Positions 1-7,902 of a stretch of 14,413 nt of DNA are shown one piece after another. The stretch lies in contig VBFW01000167.1 in NCBI GenBank assembly GCA_005880525.1, forward strand, positions 1 through 14,413. Direction: 5' to 3'. This stretch comes from Chloroflexota bacterium. GTDB lineage: Bacteria; Chloroflexota; Dormibacteria; Dormibacterales; Dormibacteraceae. Numbering within the stretch: position 1 is the stretch's first letter; every line of letters starts with the position of its first letter. The position numbers and the translations under genes were made by a program. The notes under the pieces are model-generated. The model searched no databases and had not been told where the DNA came from. It was given only the letters and a program-made list of their open reading frames with translations.

Positions 1-30
1 GTGCGACGCCTGACAGCGAGCGCCGTCACC
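1..30 (+). repeat. 30-bp direct repeat, copy 1
   Basis: The first 30 bases recur exactly at 712-741. The offset is 711 bp, exactly 237 codons and about the length of one KaiC domain. Both copies encode VRRLTASAVT in the same frame, at homologous points of two successive domains. That this copy starts at base 1 raises the possibility of a contig-edge assembly artefact. Confidence 0.9.
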
Positions 31-936
31 ACCATCTGGAATGCTCCGTACTCGCGCCAGCAGGCAGTGGACACTGCCGAGTTCTCCGCGTCTGACGCGA
101 TCATCGGTCTTGACATCAAGCAGATCGCCGAGCGCGAGCTGCGCGTCCTGCAGGTGCTCAAGCTGCGGGGCAGCGACTTTCAGAGTGGCGAGCACATGTA
201 TCGGGTCACGCGAGCTGGGATCGAGGTCTTTCCCCGGCTCGCCGACGCGCAGATCGGCGCTGGCTACGCTCTGAGCCCCAAGCCGACACCTACCGGGATC
301 GCGGCTCTCGACGACCTGCTGGGCAAGGGTGGCTTCTGGACCGGCGCATCCACGCTGGTCGCAGGACCGACCGGTATCGGCAAGACGATCCTCAGCCAGC
401 AGGTGGCGTTTCGGAACGCCACCACCGAGCGCCCGGCACTCTTCTTCTCGACCATGTCGGAGCCGTTGGACAAGATCGTCCGCTTTGGCTCCACCCTCGA
501 ATTCTTCGACCCGAAGGCCCTGCAGGACGGGCGGATGATGTACGAGGACCTCGGGCAGGTGCTCGGCGAGGGTGGGCTGGACGACGCTCAGGCCGCGATC
601 GACCGTCAGCTGAAAGAGCGCAGGCCCGGCATCGTGGTCATCGACAGCGTCCGTGCTTTCCACGCCTTGGCTGCCGACTTGAGCAGCTTTCGGCAGTTTC
701 TGCACGCGCTCGTGCGACGCCTGACAGCGAGCGCCGTCACCAGCCCGTCGTCCACAGTTATGAGATCAACGATCAGGGATTCGTGCTCGGCGACGTGCTC
801 AGCCCGACCCCCTGACGATCGGCAGTTGCATCCGGCGTCAGGCGCGCCGCAGAATGTCTGCACGATGCGAAACCGCCTGACCCGCCGCCTTGACGTGGAT
901 CACGGCCGGTGCTCATCGGCGCTCTGTACGGGCTGA
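1..936 (+). CDS. KaiC-like RecA-fold ATPase, 5'-partial, C-terminus frameshifted
   Basis: The reading frame is open from the first base, so the gene probably begins upstream. Residues 1-80 look like the end of one KaiC domain (conserved VLKLRGSDF, then MYRVTRAGIEVF). After a linker comes the start of a second domain: GIAALDDLL at about 99-107, Walker A GPTGIGKT at 122-129 and Walker B IVVIDS at 211-216. KaiC-family proteins are cytosolic ATPases used in clock or signalling roles; the role here is unknown. At residue 247 the homology stops. The remaining about 64 residues in this frame are rich in Ser/Arg/Cys and look like noise, while a plausible KaiC C-terminus is encoded in another frame (741-815). 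The break coincides with a 30-bp exact repeat of bases 1-30. Either the gene has an internal deletion with frameshift or the assembly joined two KaiC domains wrongly. The family call is firm; the integrity of the gene is doubtful. Confidence 0.7.
   Translation: MRRLTASAVTTIWNAPYSRQQAVDTAEFSASDAIIGLDIKQIAERELRVLQVLKLRGSDFQSGEHMYRVTRAGIEVFPRLADAQIGAGYALSPKPTPTGIAALDDLLGKGGFWTGASTLVAGPTGIGKTILSQQVAFRNATTERPALFFSTMSEPLDKIVRFGSTLEFFDPKALQDGRMMYEDLGQVLGEGGLDDAQAAIDRQLKERRPGIVVIDSVRAFHALAADLSSFRQFLHALVRRLTASAVTSPSSTVMRSTIRDSCSATCSARPPDDRQLHPASGAPQNVCTMRNRLTRRLDVDHGRCSSALCTG
712..741 (+). repeat. 30-bp direct repeat, copy 2
   Basis: Exact copy of bases 1-30. Directly after it, KaiC-like coding potential leaves frame 1 and resumes in frame 3, so its 3' end marks the junction of the apparent deletion or misassembly. 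Confidence 0.9.
741..815 (+). pseudogene. Out-of-frame KaiC C-terminal remnant
   Basis: Read in the third forward frame, 741-812 encodes 24 residues containing HSYEINDQGFVLGD and ends at TGA 813-815. This matches the usual end of a KaiC domain (compare HMYRVTRAGIEVF in the preceding domain of the same gene). About 50 residues that should separate it from the VRRLTASAVT segment are missing, and the frame differs from the upstream ATPase. I read it as the real end of the KaiC-like gene, displaced by a deletion or a misjoin at the end of the 30-bp repeat. Confidence 0.6.
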
Positions 937-982
937 CCTAGTCCCCGGATCACGTCCGAAATTACCTACGTGGAGGTCACCC
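816..982. other. Intergenic region upstream of carbonic anhydrase
   Basis: No convincing gene. A TTGACG hexamer at 890-895 could be a -35 element, but I see no good -10 at the right distance. The only clear signal is the ribosome binding site at 972-976. Confidence 0.4.
972..976 (+). promoter_or_regulatory. Ribosome binding site of carbonic anhydrase
   Basis: GGAGG lies 6 nt before ATG 983 and decides that start over upstream in-frame codons from about 890. Confidence 0.8.
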
Positions 983-1492
983 ATGAGCGTCACTGACGAG
1001 CTATTGCGCAAGAACGCGTCGTACGCAAGATCGTTCGACAAGGGCAGCCTGCCGCTGCCCCCGGCCAAGCACCTCGCGGTGCTGGCCTGCATGGACGCCC
1101 GCCTCGACGTGCACAAGATCCTCGGGCTCAACGAGGGCGACGCGCACGTCATTCGCAACGCCGGCGGCGTCGCCACCGACGACGCGATTCGATCGCTGGT
1201 CATCTCCCAGCGCCTGCTGGGGACCAACGAGATCATCCTGATCCACCACACGGACTGCGGCATGCTCACGTTTAAAGACGACGATGTGAAGCGGCAGATC
1301 GAGTCCGATACCGGCATCCGTCCCGCGTTCGCGCTCGAGGCGTTTCCCGACCTGGAGGAGGACGTCAGGCAGTCGATCGCACGCATCCAGGCCAGTCCCT
1401 TCATCCCCAACAAGTCCAGCGTGCGCGGCTTCGTCTACGACGTGAAGAGCGGCAAGCTCGAAGAGGTCAAGACCCCGGTCGCCGTCAGGTAG
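983..1492 (+). CDS. Beta-class carbonic anhydrase
   Basis: A 169-residue cytosolic zinc enzyme interconverting CO2 and bicarbonate. The zinc-site pattern is complete: Cys36-Met-Asp38-Ala-Arg40 at the end of the first strand, and His89 and Cys92 in HHTDCG. HVIRNAGG at 55-62 and GMLTF after Cys92 are typical of the short beta-CA group known from mycobacteria and other actinobacteria. The length is usual for that group. ATG 983 is chosen because of the GGAGG 6 nt upstream; extending to 890 would add about 31 residues unlike the family. It stands alone between the broken KaiC-like gene and the convergent DinB-like gene. By family, it would supply bicarbonate for carboxylation or pH balance; nothing nearby points to carbon fixation. 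Confidence 0.93.
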   Translation: MSVTDELLRKNASYARSFDKGSLPLPPAKHLAVLACMDARLDVHKILGLNEGDAHVIRNAGGVATDDAIRSLVISQRLLGTNEIILIHHTDCGMLTFKDDDVKRQIESDTGIRPAFALEAFPDLEEDVRQSIARIQASPFIPNKSSVRGFVYDVKSGKLEEVKTPVAVR

Positions 1493-1502
1493 TCGTTACC
1501 GT

Positions 1503-1526
1503 GCGGGCGGGCCCTGTCCCGCCCGC
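1503..1526. terminator. GC hairpin between convergent genes
   Basis: GCGGGCGGG (1503-1511) pairs perfectly with CCCGCCCGC (1518-1526) over a 6-nt loop and is followed by TCCTTCT. It lies 10 nt after the carbonic anhydrase stop and 5 nt from the stop of the convergent minus-strand gene, so it could act for both. The T tract is weak, so intrinsic termination is likely but not certain. Confidence 0.7.
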
Positions 1527-1531
1527 TCCTT

Positions 1532-2017
1532 CTATCCCTTGGTGGTCAGCGCGTAAAGCTGATTGCAGTGCTCCTCGAGGTGTCCGACCAGAAGATTCTC
1601 GAGCGCCCACCGAACGGTCACCTCACCGCGACCCCGCATGTTGATCGTGCGGTCAAGGTCTGCGGGTTGGAGTTTGACGAGCAGCGCCAGAACGTTCTCG
1701 ATGCCCCGGGCCACCTGCCGTTTGAGCGCGCCTTCGCCGGCTGCGGCCCCGCCCGCGACCGCGTCGTGCCGGTTGGTCGAGCCCGGCCGGCGTCCGAACT
1801 CCGCGCCAGACTCGATCGCCGCCGCGAGCTCCGCCGACCAGAACGTCGGGAACTCGCTCATGTGGCCGAGGATGTTGAATCGGTCCCAGCGCTCGCCGGT
1901 CTGAGGATCGACCGGCGGCTCGCGATCGGCGGCGGCGGGAAGGAGCGCCCTCAGCCTCGCCCGAGCAACGACGACGCGGCGCCGCATGGCGTCGACCTCA
2001 TCATTGCCGCTCACCAT
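1532..2017 (-). CDS. DinB-like metal-binding helical-bundle protein
   Basis: 161 residues from ATG 2017. The DinB/YfiT-like fold usually binds a divalent metal with three histidines; here His52 (in GHMSEF), His146 and His150 (in GHLEEH) have the expected spacing. Members act as thiol-dependent transferases or isomerases, or have no known role, so no substrate can be named. The start overlaps the stop of the upstream dehydrogenase gene (ATGGTGA, 2017-2011), which suggests translational coupling; an extension of 29 residues into that gene is possible but Arg-rich and unlike the family. It is the last gene of the long minus-strand run and ends 5 nt from the GC hairpin. The alternative start at Met11 would also keep all three histidines. 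Confidence 0.7.
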   Translation of the reverse strand: MVSGNDEVDAMRRRVVVARARLRALLPAAADREPPVDPQTGERWDRFNILGHMSEFPTFWSAELAAAIESGAEFGRRPGSTNRHDAVAGGAAAGEGALKRQVARGIENVLALLVKLQPADLDRTINMRGRGEVTVRWALENLLVGHLEEHCNQLYALTTKG

Positions 2018-3444
2018 CGCGTGACCACTACCTTCTTGCGGGTGAAGAAGTCGATGCCGTCGGAGCCGTGCACGTGCAGGTCGCCGAAGAACGAGCCCTT
2101 CCATCCACTGAACGGGAAGAAGGCGAAAGGCTGCGCGATGGGGACGTTGATTCCGGTCATGCCGGCCTCGACACGCTCGCGAAACTCGCGGGCCGAGCGA
2201 CCCGATTGGGTGAAGATCGTTGCCATGTTGCCCAGCGCCATGCGATTCGCCTGCTCGATCGCCTCGTCGAGGCTCCCGGCGCGGGCGATGGACAGCACGG
2301 GACCGAAGATCTCCTCGCGGCCGACCGACATGTCGGTTGTCACGTGGTCGAGGATCGTCGGGCCGAGAAAGAACCCTGGCCTCGACATGTGCTTGCGCCC
2401 GTCGACGAGCAATCTCGCCCCCTCACCCACGCCCCTGTCGATGTAGCCCGCGACCCGGTCGCGGTGCTCCGCGCGAATGAGCGGCCCGACCTGCACGCCA
2501 GGCTCGTCGCCCGGTCCGACGACCATGCCCGCCGCGCGGTCTGCCAGCGGCGCCAGCATGTTGCCGGCCGCCCGGCCGACGACCACTGCCACGGATCCCG
2601 AGAGGCATCGCTCGCCAGCGTTGCCGAAAGCGGAGTTGAGGATCGATCCCACCGCGAGGTCGACGTCGGCGTCAGGCATGACGACGATGTGGTTCTTCGC
2701 GCCGCCCAGCGCCTGCACGCGCTTGCCGTTCGCGGCCGCGGTGCGATACACGTCGCGCGCGACAGGCGCGGAGCCGACGAATGAGATGGCGCGCACATCC
2801 GGGTGCGCGATCAGCGCGTCGACCGCGTCCTTCGCGCCATGCACGACATTGAGCACGCCCTCGGGAAATCCCGCCTCCAGGAAGAGCTCGGCCAGGCGCA
2901 ACCCGCCCAGGGGCGTGCGCTCGGACGGCTTCAGCACGTACGTGTTTCCCGCGACGACCGCGAGCGGGAACATCCAGAGCGGAATCATCACTGGGAAGTT
3001 GAAGGGCGGTATGCCCGCGCACACGCCGAGCGGGTAGCGGTAGAGGTCCTGGTCGACGCCGGCGGAGACGTCACGCAGGGTGCGCCCCTGGAGCAGAGTG
3101 GGCGCGCCGCACGCGAAGTCGACGACCTCGATGCCGCGGCGGACCTCGCCCCGCGCCTCGTCAAGCGTCTTGCCGTGGTGGCGCGTGACGAGCGCGGCCA
3201 GCTCCTCGAAGTGCTCCTCGAGTGTCGCCTTGAAGCGGAACATCAGGCGCACCCGCTCCATCACCGGCGTCTTCGACCAGTGCGAGTAAGCGTGCGATGC
3301 GGCGCGAACTGCCGCGTCTACCTCGGCCGCGCCCGACAGCGGCACGTTGTCGATGACCTCGCCTGTGGCCGGATTGAAGATCGGCAGGGAGCCAGTGCCC
3401 GCGGCCGCGGGTTGATGCTCCCCGGCGATGAGGTTGTTGATCAC
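2011..3444 (-). CDS. mmsA: Methylmalonate-semialdehyde dehydrogenase (acylating), MmsA/IolA type
   Basis: A 477-residue CoA-dependent aldehyde dehydrogenase. The family oxidises methylmalonate or malonate semialdehyde with NAD+ and CoA to propionyl- or acetyl-CoA, in valine, thymine or inositol breakdown. Signatures seen: FNFPVMIPLWMF (148-159), KPSERTPL (172-179), LGGAKNH (246-252) in place of the ELGGK of ordinary ALDHs, catalytic Cys280 in GERCLSGS, TGINVPI, and the C-terminal GWKGSFFGDLH ... DFFTRKKVV typical of MmsA. The GTG start (3444-3442) overlaps the preceding MFS stop as GTGA, and its own stop overlaps the DinB-like gene. No other valine or inositol catabolic gene lies in the window, so the physiological substrate is inferred from family only. 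Subtype call is strong. Confidence 0.92.
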   Translation of the reverse strand: MINNLIAGEHQPAAAGTGSLPIFNPATGEVIDNVPLSGAAEVDAAVRAASHAYSHWSKTPVMERVRLMFRFKATLEEHFEELAALVTRHHGKTLDEARGEVRRGIEVVDFACGAPTLLQGRTLRDVSAGVDQDLYRYPLGVCAGIPPFNFPVMIPLWMFPLAVVAGNTYVLKPSERTPLGGLRLAELFLEAGFPEGVLNVVHGAKDAVDALIAHPDVRAISFVGSAPVARDVYRTAAANGKRVQALGGAKNHIVVMPDADVDLAVGSILNSAFGNAGERCLSGSVAVVVGRAAGNMLAPLADRAAGMVVGPGDEPGVQVGPLIRAEHRDRVAGYIDRGVGEGARLLVDGRKHMSRPGFFLGPTILDHVTTDMSVGREEIFGPVLSIARAGSLDEAIEQANRMALGNMATIFTQSGRSAREFRERVEAGMTGINVPIAQPFAFFPFSGWKGSFFGDLHVHGSDGIDFFTRKKVVVTRW

Positions 3445-4691
3445 ACCGTCTCTATCTTCGGCTCTCCCGCGGGAACGGTGAGCGACGCCTTGCGGAGCGG
3501 GCCCAGAAGGAAAATCAGGCTGAGGCTTCCAAACAACAGGCCCCCCAGGAAGATGGACTGCCGCGGCCCGAAGACGCTTCCCAGGTATCCGCCGACCAGG
3601 TTCCCTAGCGGCCACGCCCCCCAGTACACGGTGCGGAAGATCGAGTTCATCCGGCCCTGGAGGTGATCCGGCGTGAGCAGCTGGCGCAGCGACCACTGGG
3701 TCACGTTGTGGATGGGGTCGAGCAGGCCGTTGAAGATCAGCGCGCCACCGAGGATCAGGATCGTCGGGCCCGCGCCGGCGAAGGACACGATGATGAACGC
3801 TGCGCCGGAGAGCAGACCCGTCACGGCGAGGATCCACCCCGCCGAGACCCTGCCCATGATGCGCGGGCTGAAATACGCGCCGACGACGGCTCCGGCTCCC
3901 TCCGCGCTCAGGATCCAGCCCAGGGTCGCCGGAGACAGGTGCAGGTCCGTGTAAACGAACGGGTAGAGGTTCGGTTCCAGGACATGGCCGAAAAGGATCA
4001 CGCAGCCGAGCGTGATGACCAGCGTGCGTAGTAGAGGGTGCGCGAACACGTGGCCGAGGCCTTCGCTGAGCTCCTTCAACATTCCCGGCGACTGACGCCT
4101 CTCGGCCCGAACCTTGTCGGGCCCCATCCACACCAGGCCGAGGAATGACAGGACAAAGGACGCCGAGTCGATGCCCACGGCGCGCGCGGCGCCCACCGCC
4201 TGGATCAACAATCCACCCAGGCCCGGCCCGGCCAGGCTGGCTACGGAGAGACTCATCTGCAGCGTTGCGTTGGCATCGCTGAGGCGCTCGCGGTCCACGA
4301 GCTCGGGCACGTATGAGAGGTACGCGAGGTCGAAGAAGATGGTGAGCACGCCGGTTGTGAGCGACACCGCGTACAGAAGCGGCAGGCCGAGGAACCCGGC
4401 GCCGTAGCTGATCGGCACCGCCGCCAGCACCGCGGCGCGCAAGACGTCGGCGACGATCATCACGCGGCGTCGCGGCAGCCTGTCGATCCACACGCCGACG
4501 AACAGAGCGAGGATCGGAAACGGGATGCGCTGCAGCGCAATGAGAATCCCGAGCTCGAAGGGACCGGCGTGCAGGACAAGGACCGCGATGGTGGGCAGCG
4601 CGATCTGGGTGACGGCCGAACCAAGCTCGCTGATGGACTGCCCAGCCAGCAGCTTGGCGAAGCGGGGATCCCTTAAGAGCCGCGCATACAC
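3441..4691 (-). CDS. MFS transporter, EntS/MFS_3-like exporter family
   Basis: 416 residues with about 12 hydrophobic segments, an inner-membrane secondary transporter. After helix 2 the loop GVWIDRLPRRRVM matches MFS motif A. The opening (FAKLLAGQSISELGSAVTQIALP) and the acidic PELVDRERLSDANA loop are typical of the EntS/macrolide-efflux-like MFS_3 group, which mostly exports drugs or siderophores. The substrate cannot be read from sequence. The start is GTG 4691, with a GGCGG directly before it and no in-frame ATG nearby; it lies 7 nt after the stop of the Kelch gene. It overlaps the following mmsA by 4 nt, so co-translation with a dehydrogenase is likely. Confidence 0.85.
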   Translation of the reverse strand: MYARLLRDPRFAKLLAGQSISELGSAVTQIALPTIAVLVLHAGPFELGILIALQRIPFPILALFVGVWIDRLPRRRVMIVADVLRAAVLAAVPISYGAGFLGLPLLYAVSLTTGVLTIFFDLAYLSYVPELVDRERLSDANATLQMSLSVASLAGPGLGGLLIQAVGAARAVGIDSASFVLSFLGLVWMGPDKVRAERRQSPGMLKELSEGLGHVFAHPLLRTLVITLGCVILFGHVLEPNLYPFVYTDLHLSPATLGWILSAEGAGAVVGAYFSPRIMGRVSAGWILAVTGLLSGAAFIIVSFAGAGPTILILGGALIFNGLLDPIHNVTQWSLRQLLTPDHLQGRMNSIFRTVYWGAWPLGNLVGGYLGSVFGPRQSIFLGGLLFGSLSLIFLLGPLRKASLTVPAGEPKIETV

Positions 4692-4698
4692 CCGCCGA

Positions 4699-6006
4699 TC
4701 ATGCCAGCTTGCTGAGATCGATCCGGCTCGCGCGCCGGTACGCCAGCAGCATCAGCAAGCCGATCACCGCCGCGATCGAAAGCAGCAGAATCGTGAGCCC
4801 TGTGCTGGCCAGCAGCTGCGTCGATGGTGGCGACTTCTCTGGGTGGAACGCCAGCACGTCGGTCTGCAGGATGACGAGGGCAGACCCGTTGGGCAGCGAA
4901 ACCACGATTGGCGAACCGCCCGAGAACATGTACCCGAGGGGCATTACCAGCGACGTGGTGCTCGCGTAAGTCCACCCGTCGGTCGCGGGGTCGAATATCT
5001 GTCCGCCGACGAGCACCTTGAACGTCCTGCCCTGGATGGCGCCCTGCTGCAGCTCGGGCACCATGACGCGGCCGTCGCTGAGCATCAACGCGCCGGTCCC
5101 ACCGCCGGCGAGGCCGCCAGTCACGGACCACGCACGCGTCTTCGGGTCGTATACGAAAGCGTCGTCTGAGGAGTTGTAGAAGTACCGCTCCACGCCTGGG
5201 AACGCGAACTGGTCGACGACCAGCGCGCGACCGTCGCGCAAGCCGACGCCGTCGGCGCCGCACATAGCCACCGGCAATGGGGTTGTCATCGACCACGCGT
5301 TGGTGGCGGCGTCGTAGACCTCTGCCGTGGCGACCGGCGGCGACCAGCCCGCGGAGCCCTGACAGCCACCGGCCGCGATCGCCCCACCGCCGCCGAGGGC
5401 AACGAGGCGGATGCCGTCTCGCGCCGACTGAAGCCGGCCGGCCGGGGACCATTTCCTTGTCGCGGGGTCGTAGATCTCGGCGCTCGGCGTGGGCTTGAAG
5501 TCCACCTCCCCGTTTGGCAGCTGCTCAGGAGTGTCGAGCGGGACGCCGCCGCCGGCGATCAACAGGCGACCGTCGCTCAGAAGCGCGTTGCTTGGAAATA
5601 CTCGGGGTAGATTGGCGCTGCCTGCCTGGCTCCACCTGTTCTGGACCGGGTCGTAAAGCCAGGTCGCTCCTTGGGGGTTGCCGTTGATGTCGCGGCCGCC
5701 TTCCACCAGCACCATCCCGTCGCGAAGGAGCGCGAAGACATCGGGGAAAGCCGGCCCAGGCATCGGCGTGCCCTTCGTCCAGGCGCCAGTCGCCGGGTCA
5801 TATACTGCCGTCTCGTTCGAGGGCTGCCCCCCAAGCAGGAAGCCCCCGAAGATGCCGAGCCGTCCATCCGCCAGCGGGATCACAACGCTGTTTGAGATCG
5901 GTGCGGGGGGTCCTTTCTCCCTGGTCCAGCTGCCGACTGTCGAGAAGGCCACCTGGCAGCCGCACATGGAGACGAACGCGAGCAAGCCGGCGGCGACGCG
6001 CTTCAT
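4699..6006 (-). CDS. Kelch-repeat beta-propeller protein, membrane-anchored
   Basis: 435 residues. The N-terminus (MKRVAAGLLAFVSMCGC) is a signal peptide with Cys15 and Cys17; the MCGC stretch is an imperfect lipobox, so it may be a lipoprotein. Six repeats follow, each pairing a DGR-(hydrophobic)-GG strand with a YDPATxxW strand (examples: VYDPATGAWTKG, IYDPATRKWSPAG, VYDPKTRAWSVTG), which indicates a Kelch/galactose-oxidase-like six-bladed propeller outside the membrane. Residues about 403-423 form a transmembrane helix, then a short basic tail (YRRASR). The start overlaps the stop of the DppC-like gene (ATGA, 6006-6003). Position right after two ABC permeases suggests, by inference only, a surface binding or scaffold role for that transporter. 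An enzymatic copper-oxidase role is not supported, because no oxidase-specific residues were recognised. Confidence 0.8.
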   Translation of the reverse strand: MKRVAAGLLAFVSMCGCQVAFSTVGSWTREKGPPAPISNSVVIPLADGRLGIFGGFLLGGQPSNETAVYDPATGAWTKGTPMPGPAFPDVFALLRDGMVLVEGGRDINGNPQGATWLYDPVQNRWSQAGSANLPRVFPSNALLSDGRLLIAGGGVPLDTPEQLPNGEVDFKPTPSAEIYDPATRKWSPAGRLQSARDGIRLVALGGGGAIAAGGCQGSAGWSPPVATAEVYDAATNAWSMTTPLPVAMCGADGVGLRDGRALVVDQFAFPGVERYFYNSSDDAFVYDPKTRAWSVTGGLAGGGTGALMLSDGRVMVPELQQGAIQGRTFKVLVGGQIFDPATDGWTYASTTSLVMPLGYMFSGGSPIVVSLPNGSALVILQTDVLAFHPEKSPPSTQLLASTGLTILLLSIAAVIGLLMLLAYRRASRIDLSKLA

Positions 6007-6971
6007 GCCGGAAGGTCCGTCCGGCCGCGGAAGGCGCGGCCGATGATCTCGAAGCCGAGCGCGGCGAGCGCGAGGGCGGCCGCCGGAACCAGCACCGGGA
6101 AGAACTGGTTGCGCAGCGCGTACAGGCGCACGTCGGAAAGCAGCTGGCCCAGCTCGGGCGTGTTGGCGAGGTGGAACCCGGCGACTCCCTGCGTGTCCTC
6201 GCTGTAGTTGGTGAATCCCCCGAGGTAGTACTGCAGGAAGCCGAGCTCCGCGAGGAGCACCAGAACGGCGGCGGCCTGGAACGACAGCTCCACCATCAGG
6301 GCGGGGCGCAGATAGGGCCACACGTGGCGGCCGAAGAAGTCGAGCCCGGTCGAGCCGACGGCGCGGGCGCCCATCGCGAACGGCTGCGCCTGCACCCATT
6401 CGATTCGGCCCGCGACGACCTCCGCCACATCGCGCCAACCCACGATGCTGATCGCGATCACGAATGCGAGCGTGCGCGCAAGTCCCGGCTGCGCGATCGT
6501 GCTCGGCCCGCCCGTGAACGCCTGGATGACCAGGACCGCCAGCGCCAGGTATGGGAACCCGGCGATCCAGCCGCCGGCAGCCCTCGCCGCAGACCGAAAC
6601 ACAGTCGCGCCGGAGGCGATCCCGAAGCCGGCGACCACGCCGATGAGCATCCGCCCCGCGAGCGCCAGCGCAACCAGCACGAGCGAGGGCAAAGCGCCTT
6701 TCGCCACCAGGGCGAACAGGTCTCGGCCGCCCGCGTCGGAACCCAGCAGGTAGTAGTGCACCTGATGGAAGTTCGGGTCGTCGAGCGAGAAAACCTCCAC
6801 GCTGCTGAAAGCCGGAAAGGGCGCGAGGGTGGCCGTGTTGTTGATGAACCCGCCCGCCCAGATGTGCGTGGCCCAGAAATCGGAGACTTGCGCCCCGATC
6901 ACGACGAGGAGCGCCAGGCCGGCCAGTATCACAACCCCCAGGACGGCCAGGATTCGTGAGCGCAGTCTCAT
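6003..6971 (-). CDS. DppC-like ABC transporter permease
   Basis: 322 residues. An N-terminal helix (about 7-26) is followed by a long outer loop ending in LGSDAGGRDLF (76-86), which matches the LGTDxxGRDxxSR signature of DppC/OppC permeases of peptide/nickel transporters. Several more helices and a coupling segment (ARAVGSTGLDFFGRHVWPYL) follow. The outer loop is longer and less conserved than usual. ATG 6971 is chosen: it sits one base after the stop of the DppB-like partner, whereas the longer reading would need a TTG inside that gene. The partner permease is directly upstream and the Kelch protein gene overlaps downstream. No ATPase or binding protein is encoded in the window, so the pair either uses subunits from elsewhere or has diverged in function. 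Confidence 0.82.
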   Translation of the reverse strand: MRLRSRILAVLGVVILAGLALLVVIGAQVSDFWATHIWAGGFINNTATLAPFPAFSSVEVFSLDDPNFHQVHYYLLGSDAGGRDLFALVAKGALPSLVLVALALAGRMLIGVVAGFGIASGATVFRSAARAAGGWIAGFPYLALAVLVIQAFTGGPSTIAQPGLARTLAFVIAISIVGWRDVAEVVAGRIEWVQAQPFAMGARAVGSTGLDFFGRHVWPYLRPALMVELSFQAAAVLVLLAELGFLQYYLGGFTNYSEDTQGVAGFHLANTPELGQLLSDVRLYALRNQFFPVLVPAAALALAALGFEIIGRAFRGRTDLPA

Positions 6972-6972
6972 G

Positions 6973-7902
6973 TCAGGCCGCCGCCTCGCTCGCGGCTTCG
7001 GCAACCCTGGGGTCGGCCTTCTGCGTCAGCACTCTGATCAGGGCTTCGAGAATGGCGAGAAACGAAGCCAGCACGACTGCCGACGCGATCGCGACGCCAG
7101 GGTCAGGTGGCTGAGACGACGCGCCGGTCGACACGCCGAGGGAGTTCAGCAGCAGATTGCCGAGGCCCGGGTAGCCGAAGAAAAACTCGACCAGGGGCAG
7201 CGATCCGAACATCAGACGGATCGAGGAGGACCCGGTCTGGAGCAGGCCCGCCGCGGCTGGGCGGACGATGTGCCGGCGCACGATCACGCCCCAGGGCAGA
7301 CCCTTGGACAGCGCCGTCCGCACGAAGAGCTGGCGTGATTGATCGGCGATGAGAATGGAACCCTGTCGGTACGCGTACGCGGCTGGACGGATCGCCAGCA
7401 CCGCCGCGCTCCACGCGAGCTGACCTGCAGAGAACGTGGCGTAGCCACCGCTGACGTTGACCTGCACCAGGTTGTAGATCTGCGTCTGCAGGTCCTGGGC
7501 CAGGATGGCGAGCAGGAAGGTCGGAACGACCCAGATCAGGCTCACCACTCCCAGCAGGAGCGCCAGCCTCGGCCTTTTGGCGCCGACGGCGAACGCCGCT
7601 GCGGCGGTTCCGAATCCGGTGCCCCAGACCAGGGCCACGATTATCAGCAGCAGCGAAGCCACCGCCGGCGCCTCGATCTGGGCGAAGATCGCGGTCTCGG
7701 TGCCCGGCGGGGGCGGCAGCTGGCGCGAGATGGCCTGACCGCGCTGCACGAGAAGCCAGGTCACCACCAGGACTCCTCCAATCTGCAAGCCGAGAGTCAC
7801 GAGCACACGGCCCACGGCCGCGGTGCGCGGCTGCAGGAGCGACGCCAACCCGACCAGGAGGGCCCCGATCAGGCAGATCAGGCCGAGGTTTACCCAGAGC
7901 AA
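6973..7902 (-). CDS. DppB-like ABC transporter permease, divergent N-terminus
   Basis: 309 residues. The C-terminal half is clearly DppB-like: RTALSKGLPWGVIVRRHIVRPA (195-216) is the EAA-type loop that contacts the ATPase, and VEFFFGYPGLGNLLLNSL (238-255) is the family's hallmark. The first 65 residues are unusual: two hydrophobic helices replace the usual single helix and the conserved PGDP loop. The frame is open upstream to a TGA at about 7952 without any ATG or GTG, so the start is the TTG at 7902 or an internal GTG near codon 30; no ribosome binding site is obvious. Its stop lies one base from the DppC-like start. Family call is good, exact start poor. Confidence 0.75.
   Translation of the reverse strand: MLWVNLGLICLIGALLVGLASLLQPRTAAVGRVLVTLGLQIGGVLVVTWLLVQRGQAISRQLPPPPGTETAIFAQIEAPAVASLLLIIVALVWGTGFGTAAAAFAVGAKRPRLALLLGVVSLIWVVPTFLLAILAQDLQTQIYNLVQVNVSGGYATFSAGQLAWSAAVLAIRPAAYAYRQGSILIADQSRQLFVRTALSKGLPWGVIVRRHIVRPAAAGLLQTGSSSIRLMFGSLPLVEFFFGYPGLGNLLLNSLGVSTGASSQPPDPGVAIASAVVLASFLAILEALIRVLTQKADPRVAEAASEAAA

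Noticed and set aside
712..760. Programmed frameshift in the KaiC-like gene
   Set aside because: A slip would not explain the loss of about 50 residues of the domain, and no slippery heptamer is evident; deletion or misassembly is simpler.
3445..4491. Upstream extension of the mmsA frame giving an 826-residue reading
   Set aside because: The extra residues are Arg/Pro/Gly-rich, lie wholly over the MFS gene in another frame, and match no family; GTG 3444 fits the MmsA N-terminus.
6007..6438. N-terminal extension of the Kelch gene over the DppC-like gene
   Set aside because: It is Arg/Pro/Ala-rich shadow coding; a clear signal peptide begins at ATG 6006 with an ATGA overlap.
5892..6959. Plus-strand 355-residue reading opposite the DppC-like gene
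   Set aside because: Highly charged composition typical of an antisense frame in GC-rich DNA; no start signal or family match.
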